A stretch of DNA of 64,000 nucleotides, from NCBI GenBank assembly GCA_963691705.1, contig OY829545.1, positions 55,282,192 to 55,346,191 of the forward strand, in the 5' to 3' direction. Position 1 is the stretch's first letter; every line of letters starts with the position of its first letter. The notes under the pieces were generated by a model. It searched no databases and had not been told where the DNA came from. It worked only from the letters and a program-made list of their open reading frames with translations. The position numbers and the translations under genes are program-made. This document shows positions 12,401 to 24,400 of this stretch, piece by piece. This DNA comes from Viola odorata (Eukaryota; Streptophyta; Magnoliopsida; Malpighiales; Violaceae).

Positions 12401-15400
12401 TAGAATTGAAATCCCAAAACTGAACTCATGTAAATACTTGACTTATTAACTCCATCTTGCAATGCTAAATACTTCTGGCTTTACAACTTGTGCATTTATT
12501 TACATGGTTGTATGATGGGTATTGCTGTCCTAGGAAATATTTTGCTAGGATTGTACTGTCTTCTCATCTCAAGACCTTGGGATGAAGCTCTCGTCCATAA
12601 TATTGCTGCAAGTTTTTAATTTTTGTTTTTGCATGGCTAACTTTTTAAATCCTTTGCATGACTGCATGTTTGAGTTTTCTGGGATTGTGGAAAGGTATAA
12701 GAACCTGGAAAGGAAGGGAAAAAAAAATGAGGAGAAGGAGAAGAAGAAGAAAAAATAAAAAAATAAAAAAAAGGGGGTATAAGAGGCCGAAGGCCTAGGG
12801 GAGAAGAAGAAGAAAAAATAAATAGGAGGTATAAGAGGCCGAAGGCCTAAAACAAAAAGGGGGTATAAGAGGCCGAAGGCCTAAAAGAAAGAAAATGTGC
12901 AAAAGGGAAAGAGGAAAGATTGGTGGTGTTCTTTAATTTTGTTGCTTGTATTTTTATAATTGTTGCATGACTGCTTGTGTATTTTTGTGTGTGTGGCAGC
13001 TGCGTTTGGATTGTGTCTTGGGCAGAGAAGACAGTAGTTCTAGGGCATTATTTCCTGGTTGAACAACATGCTATCTTACCACTTTTTGAATATTTGCACA
13101 TTTGTGATGTTTGGTGTGTTTGAGCATTGCTTGAAAGAGTTGGTTTTTGAAGTGTTCATATGAGTTCAGCCCAGGGGTTGATTTTCTGTACAGAGGGTGT
13201 TTTCTGTGTTTTTAGTTCATGCTTGAGGGCAAGCATGGTTTAAGTGTGGGGGTATATGATTGATGGTTTATTATGGATGTTTTATCTTCTCTTTTATTAT
13301 TAATTGAGATGGTAATTATGCTACTTTAAGTCCTTTTGCTTCCTTTCTCTATAAACAGCCTTTGGAGCATCAATCTGAAGGAAAGGAGCAGAAAGCTTGA
13401 AGATTAGAGCTTAAATCAATCATTTGGTGATGGAGTTTCGTTTTCAGCTTTGCTGCCTTGAATTTGGTCCATTCGTCCCTAGGCCACTTCACTATTTTGC
13501 CGAAATCAGCTCTCCTCTAGGCCTCGACAAGAAGCGACCTTACGGGATTCCAGCTGGACTTGCACTGACCATGTTTTTCCGTGCTACAATTAATTATTCT
13601 CTAGTGCATTTCCTGTCTTCTTGGGACTCATTTTTATCAGACACAAGACTTCTTGGGCCACTCCTTGTTATTCTCTTGAGCTTACAACTCCTTGGAAGAA
13701 TGCATCAAACATTCTTCTTGATTTTGAGAGAATTTTCTCACTAGTGTACAAGCACTTTGAAGACAAGATTTTGGGAGCTTGTGAGCTAGTGTTGACTGAC
13801 TTGGGAGAGGAGCGTGCAGGCAGAGGGAAGGACGATTTAAGGTAGCAATTTCGGACTGAAAATAGAACAAGAACGTAGGAGGACAGTAGGAGGAAAGTAG
13901 AGAGAAAATCAGCATTTCTCCCATTTTCCAGATTTTCCAGCTTTTTGTATTTTCGGATTTCCACTTCTTGTATCATTTTCCATTATGTTTTGTAACTAAA
14001 AACCTCCATTCCTGGTAGGGATCTTGTGGTTGATGATTCCAGTAGGTTGTGAGACTCTTTGATCTTAAATAAAAACGTTTTTCATATTTCTCTCCTTCTT
14101 GTTTTAACTCCAATTTATTCATGTTTAAGTTTGAGTTTGGCCAACTTGGATCTTGATTTGAATGATTACAGTCAGTTCTCTTGTGATTAAATCACTCTTA
14201 GAGAACAGTAGTAGACGAATCAGCAGGGCATGAGGTGTATTTGCTTGGTCTAAGCTGATAGAAGGAACTGAACTAGACTACCCTCCCATCCCGAGGCCTT
14301 GAGAAGGGCCGACCTAGGTGACAGCTGGGTCAAGTGCCAGACTAGACCAGACTTGTGGATGACGAACAACTACCATGTCTAGAAGAGGGACCTCACTGTT
14401 TTTAATCAATCTCTCAAGTGATTCCATAAGTATTCTGATTCCTTTGTTGACGACATAGCCAAAGCAAAGTGGCGGGTTAGAATCTTAGGATGAACTTAGG
14501 AAGATTAGGGTGTTTGAAATGAAGTGATTCTTTTAAATACTTTTGTAGCAGGTTGGGAATCTAGTGTGAGCTGGTTCCACAACTTCTTCTATGAAAACCA
14601 TTTCGAAAATGTATTTTGTCAATGATCAACAAGCATGGAATTGTCACCACATAAGGATCTCTACTAGGGATTTTCTTTCTCTTTTGTATTTCTTTATTTC
14701 TCTACTGTTTTCTTTTATGCAATCTCATTTTCGTTCTTTTTGTTTCTCAACCCATCATACTCTCACCTCTTTGCTGATTATTGTCATTTGCAGGAGCAAT
14801 AAAGATTGGACCGATTTGTCCCTGTGTTCGAACCTCTTGCCGCTATCTACATTCATTTGTAGTTTAGTGACCAGTTGTAATATTTTTATTTATGCAGGGA
14901 CCGCGACACCCTCGTCAGCTGCCCTTGAGAAACACATGGAGGAAGTCTCCACATTTATGAAGAATTTTCCAGCTGCAATCGCCCATATTCAGCAAATTCC
15001 ACCACAGCAAGTTGTTCCTTGTGGAGTTTGCTGCCAAATTGGACATGTGACTCATGAGTGCCCTCTCATAGCTGATCCTCCCGAACAAGTCAATGCTGCC
15101 ATGCCACAACAAGGGAATGTACACCCCAACACCAGCAATCAAGGCTGGAAAAATTACACTCACTATGGGTGGGGACCAAACCAGCAGCAACCTCCATTTG
15201 AGTGGAAAAACTTTAAGCCAAGACAACAACAAAGCTACCAAAATCAGCAACCAAACCAGCCACCCACTCAACCACAAGTACCTCAGTTACCACCACCTCA
15301 ACAACCTCTGCAACTACCAGCACCACCACAAGTACCAATCGAAGAAACTCTCAAGCAAATCCTTCAACCATTACAAGCCACGGTGCAAGCAACCCAATCT

Positions 15401-18400
15401 ATGTTGCAAGCAAACCAATCCACCATTGCTGACCTCCAAAAGCAAATGGCACAGCTTGCAATGAACCAGCAAAATACCTCTGGGCAGCTGCCATCAAACA
15501 CAGTCGAAAACCTAAGGCACGGACTGAATGCAATCCATTTGCGAAGTGGGAGAGATTTACCTCCCAGGGAACTGCCGCATCCATCCCTAGGCCTAGGGAT
15601 GGATAAACCAGAAATCCAACCAGAAGTTTTGCCCGAAAATCAGTCAGAAATGCAACAACCAGCGCCTGAACCAGCTGAGCGACCCTCTGCACCTGCAGAG
15701 CCTCAGGTAATTCCTTTTCCCTTTCCAGAAAGGCCCTTAAAAGCCAAGAAGGAAAAAGAGGACAAATTAATTCTTGATGTTTTTCGAAAAGTGGCAATTA
15801 ATGTTCCTTTGTTGGATTTAATTTCTCAAGTGCCTAAATATGCTAAATTCTTGAAAGAATTATGTACTAACAAGAAAAAACTTGAGGGGATTGAAAGGGT
15901 GAATTTAAGTGAAAATGTTTCGGCAATGCTTCAACAAAGACTTCCCGAAAAATGCAAAGACCAAGGTACGTTTTCAATACCTTGTAAAATAGGGAATAAG
16001 GAGATAGAAGATGCATTATGTGATTTGGGTGCTGGTATTAATGTTATGTCTCTGTCCATATTTGAAACTTTGAATATAGGATCTCTTAAGGAAACAAGTG
16101 TAGTAATCTAACTAGCCGATAGATCCATTATCTATCCAGTAGGTTTGCTTGAAAATGTTCTAGTGAAAGTAAATGATTTTGTGTTTCCTGTGGATTTCTA
16201 TATTGTTGATATGAAGAATAAGGATGTGCTTAAAACTACTGATGTTATCTTAGGAAGACCCTTTCTAAGAACAGCTAGAGCAAAAATTGATGTCTATGAT
16301 GGATGTTTGACTTTTGAATTTTGTGGTGAAACAATTAAATTCAATATGTATGATGCCATGAAACATCCAAATGAAGTTCATTCTGTGAATTTTATAGACA
16401 TAATTGATCCTTTTGTTGATGAAGTTTCTAATATTAACTCCATTGAACCTCTTGAGTATGTTCTAAGCAAAGGATTAACCAAGAAGAAATTGGAGAAATT
16501 GGAAGGCCAAATCGAAGTCAAATCTGAAATTAGTGACTTGGTCATGGAGCTGGAAACACCTCATGTCCCTGAAGGTACTCTGAACACAATTGAAATATCA
16601 GATAAAATCACTAAAATCAGACCTTCAATTTTTCAGGCTCCCGATTTAGAACTCAAGAAACTGCCAGACCATTTGAAGTACTCATTCCTAGGCCTAGGGA
16701 TGAGTCTGCCAGTAATTATTTCCAGCAGTTTGTCAAGGTTGGAGGAGGACAGACTTGTGCAACTTTTGAAGGAATACAAGGAAGCTATTGGTTGGACCAT
16801 AGCAGACATAAAAGGGATATCTCCAGCAATATGTACCCACAGAATACACCTTGAGGAGGATGCCAAAACAGTAAGGCAACCACAGAGGAGGCTCAATCCT
16901 CCAATGATGGAAGTTGTGAAGAAAGAAATCCTAAAACTCCTTGCAGCTGGTGTAATCTACCCCATTTCGGATTCATCTTGGGTTAGCCCTGTGCAAGTGG
17001 TCCCAAAGAAGTCAGGAATCACTGTCGTGACAAATGAGGAAGGAGAGTTAGTTCAAAAAAGAGAGCAAGATACATGGAGAGTGTGTATCGACTATAGGCG
17101 ATTGAACAATGCAACCCGAAAGGACCATTTTCCTCTCCCTTTTATTGATCAAATGCTAGAACGATTAGCAAGCAAATCTCACTACTGTTTTCTTGATGGA
17201 TTTTCAGGTTTCCATCAAATTCCGGTGGCAAAGGAGGATCAAGAAAAGACAACTTTTACATGCCTTTTGGCACGTTTGCATACCAAAGAATGCCATTCGG
17301 ATTGTGTAATGCACCAGCCACATTTCAAAGGTGTATGATGAGTATTTTTTCAGATTATGTAGAGAAAGGTATAGAGGTATTTATGGACGATTTTACTGTC
17401 TATGGAAACTCTTTTGATGAATGCTTGAAAAATCTGAAAAAAAATCCTTCAAAGATGTATAGAAACGAATTTGGTTTTAAATTATGAGAAATGCCATTTT
17501 ATGGTAAATCAAGGAATTGTTTTAGGCCATGTTGTTTCTAAAAAAGGCATTGAGGTTGACAAGGCTAAAATAGATATTATTGAATCGCAATCTTACCCAT
17601 CTTGTGTGCGAGATGTGCGTTCATTCTTAGGGCTTGCAGGTTTTTATCGAAGGTTTATTAGAGATTTCTCAAAGATTGCGGAGCCTATGTGTAGGTTGTT
17701 GCAAAAGGATGTTGAATTTGACTTCGATGAAGCTTGTAAGAAAGCGTTCAACCTCTTGAAGGAGAAGCTTGTGACTGCACCGGTGATTAGAGCACCCGAC
17801 TGGACCAGACCATTTGAGATAATGTGTAATGCTAGTGACACAGCCGTTGGGGCTGTTCTTGGACAAAAAATTGGCAAAGAACCACACGTTATTTACTACG
17901 CATCAAGGATGCTTGATTGTGCCCAGAAACATTACACTACCACGGAGAAAGAATTATTTGCAATTGTGTTTGCCTTAGACAAATTTCGTTCATATCTCCT
18001 TGGTACTAAAGTGATAATTTTTTCTGACCATGCAGCTTTGAAGTACTTAATGGCGAAGAAGGAGGCAAAGCCTAGGCTCATTCGATGGATACTCCTTCTA
18101 CAGGAGTTCAACCTTGAGATCAGAGACAAGAAAGGCAAGGAAAACCTCGTGGCTGATCATTTAAGCCGACTCCTTACTGACCGAGAAATCAGACCTGTCA
18201 AGGAAAATTTTCCAGATGAGCACCTATTCCTAGGCCTAGGGATAGAGCCCTGGTATTCTGAAATTGCAAATTTCCTTGCTACGGGTAGATTCAGAGGTGA
18301 CTGCACTTCAGCTGAACGAGAGAAGATCAGGAGGGACTCGAGACACTATCTTTGGGATGATCCGTACCTGTGGAACATAGGAAAGGATCAAGTCATCCGC

Positions 18401-21400
18401 AAATGTGTCCTTGAATCCGAAATTCCATCAATTCTCCAACATTGTCACTCTTATGCTTGTGGTGGACACTTTGGCCCGAGGAGGACGTCTTGGAAGGTCT
18501 TGGAGGCTGGTTTCTTCTGGCCTACATTGTTCAAGAACTCATTTATCTTCTGCAGAACTTGCCTGAATTGCCAAAAGACCGGAAATATTTCCGCAAGGAA
18601 TCAAATGCCACTTAATCCTATTCTTGTTTGTGAGGTATTTGATGTTTGGGGTATAGACTTCATGGGTCCTTTCCCAAATTCGAATGGCCATATTTACATC
18701 ATTTTGGCAGTGGATTATTTATCCAAGTGGGTAGAGGCGAAGGCAACTAAGGCGGATGATGCAAAAACAGTAGTTTCCTTCTTGAAATCGCACATTCTCA
18801 ACCGATTTGGAGTCCCCCGAGCAATCATTAGTGATAGGGGCAGCCACTTCTGTAATCGTGTGGTTGCAAACCTCTTTGCAAAGTACAAGATCACCCATCG
18901 TGTATCTACTGCCTACCATCCACAAACCAATGGAATGGCTGAATTATCCAATAGAGAGATCAAGTCTATCTTGGAGAAAACAGTGGGTCCAATGAGGAAA
19001 GATTGGAGTCAGAGACTTGAGGATGCCTTGTGGGCATATAGAACAGCTTTCAAAACTCCAATTGGAACCACCCCTTATCGCATGGTTTTTGGGAAATCTT
19101 GTCATTTACCCGTTGAGATGCAACATCGTGCATATTGGGCTATCAAGCAATGCAACATGAGCATGAATGAAGCTGGTTTGCAAAGGAAACTTCAGATTCA
19201 GGAGCTAGAAGAGTTGAGGAATTTGGCTTATGAGAATTCAGTCATTGTCAAAGCTAAGGCGAAGGTGTACCATGATGGTCGCATCCACCCCAAGGCCTTG
19301 AGAGTTGGCCAAAAAGTTCTCCTCTTCACCTCCAGGTTTCGCATTATGGCTGGGAAATTAAAATCCCGTTGGACTGGTCCTTATATTGTTGCTAAAGTGT
19401 ACCCTCATGGTGCAATCGATATTGAGGATCCGAAGACAAATTCCATTTTCAAAGTTAATGGCCAACGTTTGAAGCCATTTTATGAGGAATTTCGATCTCA
19501 CATCGTGGAGAGCACCACGAATCAGCCATATGATGTTAATGCAACTTAAGCAAGCAGTATCTAGTCTTTTCCAAGACTATAAACTGGAACGAAATGTGGG
19601 AGTCAGCCCACACCATTGCAACTTGTGTGATTATGATCAGCAGCCTGACCTATCCCTAGGCGTAGGGATGGGTTCAGTTTCGAATTTCAGGCACAAAAAT
19701 ACAACAAGCTTGCCACCTCACTCAAAATTGCCAACTCATTTAAATCAGCCACATCACCAATGCCACCTGTCTAAATCAGCCACCTCACTATTTCCCTCTT
19801 CAATTTCAGTTTCCCCTTTCGTTCAAAACACCTCCATAAACCAAAAAACTGAAATTATCATTCCCACTCTATCTCAAACATCCGTTCTCCCAAAATCAAA
19901 ATCCCAAAACCAAAACCTTTCGTTTTCCCTCAACCAAAACAGCAAATATCCAACCATGCCCAGAAAAAAATCAGAAGCTAAAAGGGGCGGCTACAATCTC
20001 TTCTCAGCAAACCAGCCGCCTGGTTTGTCAGCCCAACCGCCGCCGCTTCCTCCGCCACAGCCAGCGGCTTCTCAGTCCAAAAACCCAGCTGCTGCCGCGC
20101 CGTCCACCTCCATTATTCGAGGGCAATCGAGCCGGGCCCAAGGCTCAGCTGACCTGAATCTCAATCTCCCACCTCCTACTGCCCCAGAATTCACTCCAGA
20201 CCATATTCCAGCCCAGTTATCGGTTCTCCTGAGGAACCAAAGCAATCTCCTCCGGATCCTGCTGCGCGAGCAACGCGAGAGCAACCATCTTCAGCAGCGG
20301 ATGCTCGACGCCCTGGAGCGTGCATTCCCAGCTCCGGCCCCTCCCAATCCTTGAGTCGTTTGCCCCGGGTTTTATCTTCCTTTTCCTATCTCTTTTGTTT
20401 TTATTTCTGTTTTTACTTGTTTGTGTTTTTTTTTGTTGTTTGTGGTTGATTCTTTCTCACATTGAGGACAATGTGTCCTTTAAGTGTGGGGGTGGATCAC
20501 TTTCGTGTTTTATTTTGTGTGTTTTTGTATGCTTGATTGTGTGATTTTAATTATTTTTTATGCATGATCAGTTTGTTTGTTTTTATTTTCTTTAGTTTTC
20601 CTATTTCTTCTGCATGTTTATTTCAGTAGCTTGTGCATGTGTTTTGCTTGTTTTTCAGTCTGTTTTTGTGTAGTTTTTCTTGTGTGTCTTACACCCCTTT
20701 TATTTGGAAATCAATCTCAAGGCTGAACTCTTGCAAGCACTTCTCCAATCAACTCCTTCTAGCAGTATGAACACTTCCTTTATTGCATGTGTACATTTAT
20801 TTTCATAGAAGTATGATGAGTGTAGCTGTCCTTAGAAATATTTTGCTAGGACTAATCTGCCGTCTTTATCCCTAGGTCTAGGGATAAGGATCCCTGCCTC
20901 ATCACTGCTGTCAGTTTTTAATTTTTGCTCGCATGTGTACCCCTTTAAATTCTTGCGTGTGGCTTCTCTTTTCATACCCTTTGGACTGCACGATGTTGGT
21001 GGTTCGGCACCATCATCCCAGATTGGAGAAACTTCCAATCGGTCGTGTGCTAACCCCTTATTTAGGGCCGATCATAGCACCATGGGGAGAGCCAAAAGTC
21101 TGCATGTGCATGTGTTTGAGTTCGAAAAAAAAAGAAAAGAAAAAAATAGGAATGTGGAATGAAGGAAGGTTGAAAAGAAAAGAAAGAAAGAATGCGGGAG
21201 AAGAAGGAAAGTTGGAAAAATGCAACAAAAAAAAATGCAAAAAAGAAAAAAATGCAGCAAAGAAAAAGAAAAAAATAGAATAAAAGAAGTGGAGAAAATA
21301 AAAGAAGCCTTTGGCTCATTATGTGTTTTAATTTTGTTCTTCACTACTGTTTGTGCTCTTTTAATTCTTGCATGTGTCAGCAGCAGTGTGTGGATTTTGA

Positions 21401-24400
21401 GCCAGAGGAGGAGACGTTTTGAGGTTCTAGGATTGTATTTCTTGGTTGACAGCTTGCTATTATACTCCTAAGTAAATATTGGTACATTTGTGATGTTGGG
21501 AGTGTTTAGCATTGTTTGGAGGAGTTGATTCTTGAAGTTTTTGTTTGAGTTCAGTCCAGAGTTGGATTTTCTAATCAAGGGGGTGTATTTTGTGTGTTTG
21601 TGTGTCTGTTTCTCTGTTTCCCTTGTGTTTCTTTTTGTTTAGAGTTCATGCTTGGGGGCAAGCATGGTTCAAGTGTGGGGGGTTTGATTGGTTGTTTATA
21701 TTCAATGATTTATGCTCTCTTTATCTTATGTTTTGAGAGCATTTGATTGCTTCTTTTGGCCATTTACTTCCCTTTTCCTTTGTTCAGGCTTGAAAGATCA
21801 GTTGGAAGGAAAAGGAGTTGATTTGGTGAAAGATAGAGCATTTTCCAATCATGGCCGTTTTGGAGGATGATTGCAGAAATTTTCCCTTACTCATCCCTAG
21901 GCCTAGGGATGAGTCAGGCGATCTGGTGAAATTCTGGGCAGTCCGCCCTTGTTTATGCGTGCCGAGGATTAATTTATTTCTTAGTGCTTTTCTTGTCCCC
22001 TGAGCATGCTAGACAGCTTTTTGACTCCACTATCTCGTGTTCCCTTATTTCCTTTGACTCAAGAACTCCTTGGAGACTCCATAGGAATATATTCCATCCC
22101 TCTTAGTGCTAGACAAGAATTTATTCTTGTCTCTTCCTTGTTGTTGGAGCCGCATGCTTGCATTGTTTGTCCCTTGAGTGCTTGCTCCTTGGGGAGTTGT
22201 GAGAGGGCATGGCTGAGCTATAGAAAGAGGAGAATTTCGTCCAAGAGAAGGGGTTGAACATCATCACATTCGGGCAGAGAGAGAGAGGAGACGAGGATAG
22301 CAAGGAGAGCGGGCTGCACTTCTTCACCACCATTTTCCAGATTTGTTTTACTTTGAACAATAGTTTTTATTTGTAATTTTAATTATGTATTGTAGCTAAT
22401 TACCTCTGATTCTTGGTAGAGATTAGAGGTTGACTATCCATGTTGTTGTGAGACTTTTATTGGAATTAATATGAATGTTTTTATATCTCTTTTCTTCTCA
22501 CTTTAATTGTTAAAACTTGTTCTTGTTGAATTAAAAGCTTGATCAACTCTTGATTTAATTTGAATGGGTAATGTCAGTTTCATTTATGTTCAGTGTGATT
22601 CCTGCATTTATGAAGATTGAGTAGACAACTAGTGAATATTTGACATAAGACTTGTCTTTAGGATCTAGGTAGAAAGGAAAGAATGGGTCTAGGTTCAGGG
22701 CTGAGTGCCGTATCTATCCCTAGGCCTAGGGATGGGTTTCCCGTATGGTTACAATTTTCCAGCAACTTGACAAATTGTTAGGAAGGTTAGGGTCGTTATT
22801 AGAGGGCCTCTTTTAATCGACTTGTATAGGGGGAAACCTGGGAATTTAGAGTGTCTCTTGTTCCTATAACATCTCTATAAATCCATTTCAGAATATGTTT
22901 TGTCAATGATCAAATAACAAAGGATAGTCACCTTGTTTAAATCTCTACCAAGGATTGCCTCTCTATATCTGATTTCACTCACATTTTCAGTTATAATTCG
23001 TGCATGCTACTGTCACTATTGATTTACATTCAAAGTACTGTTTTTAATTTGGTTTTAATTACAAAAACTCCCCCCAACTTTGTTCCGATTTGGTTTTTAA
23101 CAAGAAAAATACAAATTACTCAAAGATTTCCTCCCCGTGTTTGAACCTTTCACTACTATCTACATTATATTTTGTGGTTTAGCACCGAATTGTATCTTTT
23201 TATTTATGGTTGAGAACGACATCAGTCAACCTTGGCTGAAAATAGCGAGCTAAATAAGTCAAGTGAAAGAGAAAATCCTACAGGTAATGTTTCCGCACTT
23301 GAAACTAAAATGGATGAACTTTCTAATCGTTTGGATAAGTTTTGTGTAGGACAATCACAGGTACAGCAGGTACAACCGACCATGATATGTGGTATGTGCG
23401 GGCAACAAGGACACCATAAAGATGAACGCATCTTGAACAAAGGAACACCCGAAGAGGTTAATTCGGTATTGCAGTATCAGCAGCAATATGGAAGATACCC
23501 ACCTCATAAACCCATGTACAACCAAAATCAATACCAAAATCAGTACAACAATACCCCAGGGTGGAAGGAGAACACGAGCTCCAACACCACGGTTCAATTC
23601 CCAAATAATCAATACCATGCCCAGCAACAACCACCACCTATGAACCTACAAAACTTCGTCCCTAGACCCAATGTACCACAACTTCCAGCTCCACAACAAC
23701 CCCTACTGCTCACTGGAGTCCCAATGGAGGATATGCTTAAACAGTTTATGCAAGCTACTCAAGCCAGCATTACAAATCTCGCCCAATCAACCCAAGCCAG
23801 TATTGCTACCTTACAAAGGGAGTTAGGGGAGATGAAACTCAGTAAACAAGAGCAGGGAGGACGGTTACCATCCACCACGGTCAATAACCCGAAGCATAAT
23901 GTCAGTTCTATGACATTAAGGAGTGGAACAAAAATTCCAGACATAGTGGACTCGTCCACAGGACTGGGGAAGAGTCGACCAGAGGCAGTTCCACCTCCAC
24001 CAGAGTTCGAACCAGAAATGAAGGTAATTCCTGAAAAACTAGTTCCAGAGACATTGCCAAGAAAGGAAAATCAGGTAATCCCTCTTCCTTTTCCTGAAAG
24101 AGCTGAAAAGTCCAAGAAGGCGAAGGAAGAGAAAGCTATTTTAGATATTTTTCGTAAAGTAGCTATTAATATTCCTCTTCTTGATATGATTGCACAAGTT
24201 CCTAAATATGCTAAATTTTTAAAAGAATTGTGCACTAACAAAAAGAAGCTTTCAGGTATAGAAAGGGTCAACTTGAATGAGAATGTGTCTGCTGTTTTTC
24301 AGAAAAAAGTTACCTAACAAATGCAAGGATGGAGGAACCTTCGTCATTCCTTGTAAAATTGGAGATCAGACCATTGAAAAAGCGTTGTGTGATCTTGGCG

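Larger units (their letters stand above)
9213..14917 (+). mobile_element. Element C: non-autonomous Athila-related LTR retrotransposon inserted in the gag of B
   Basis: LTRs at 9213-10873 and 13257-14917 are both 1661 bp, and I noticed only two differences (10180 T/C and 10815 T/G versus the right copy). The duplication GCTGC flanks it at 9208-9212 and 14918-14922. The internal region is only 2.4 kb: a perfect tRNA-Asp-type primer site, one ORF (10956-11846), the two-hairpin block, a 3' region homologous to B, a triple GGCCGAAGGCC repeat and two hairpin/GTGTGGGGG modules. No protease, reverse transcriptase or integrase is present, so mobility must have been supplied in trans. It is the youngest insertion in the window. 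Confidence 0.93.
14923..19549 (+). pseudogene. pol: Element B gag (3' part), protease, reverse transcriptase, RNase H and integrase
   Basis: Continues B's gag in phase after element C. In order: CCHC zinc knuckle ([14 protein letters not shown], 15032-15073), Gln/Pro-rich linker, protease ([10 protein letters not shown] near 16024), reverse transcriptase with the FMDD catalytic motif near 17382, RNase H (start near 17760), integrase with HH-CC zinc module (near 18440-18570) and D, D, E positions in GIDF, ISDRG and NREIK contexts, ending at the TAA 19547-19549. Three lesions are visible: nonsense TAA at 16109-16111 in the protease, a one-base loss near 17260, and a one-base gain in an A-run near 17447 that restores frame. 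The family copies RNA to DNA and integrates it. Three palindromes (15579, 16680, 18224) lie in frame. Confidence 0.9.
6733..23228 (+). mobile_element. Element B: Athila-like Ty3/gypsy retrotransposon inserted in the gag of A
   Basis: LTRs at 6733-8275 (1543 bp) and 21685-23228 (1544 bp) run TGATTGG to CAGTCA. The target duplication ACCTT is at 6728-6732 and 23229-23233. Without element C it would be about 10.8 kb. Internal order: primer site (8281), gag, protease, reverse transcriptase, RNase H, integrase (stop at 19549), two-hairpin block, proline-rich ORF, hairpin/GTGTGGGGG module 1, T-rich then A-rich region, module 2, 3' LTR. About nine LTR differences were noted by eye. It carries the most complete polyprotein here but has one nonsense and two frameshift lesions, so it is not autonomous as it stands. 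Confidence 0.92.

Noticed and set aside
12139..12449. T-rich frames coding Cys/Phe-rich peptides in the C 3' region
   Set aside because: Low-complexity T/G sequence around the hairpin module; no real protein signature, and B and A lack equivalent frames.
19285..19305. CAAGGCCTTG in B integrase as another palindrome copy
   Set aside because: Only 10 bp, different arms, encodes ordinary conserved residues; probably chance.
6733..23228. Retroviral envelope gene in element B
   Set aside because: No signal peptide, transmembrane or coiled-coil envelope pattern between pol and the 3' LTR; only a proline-rich small ORF.
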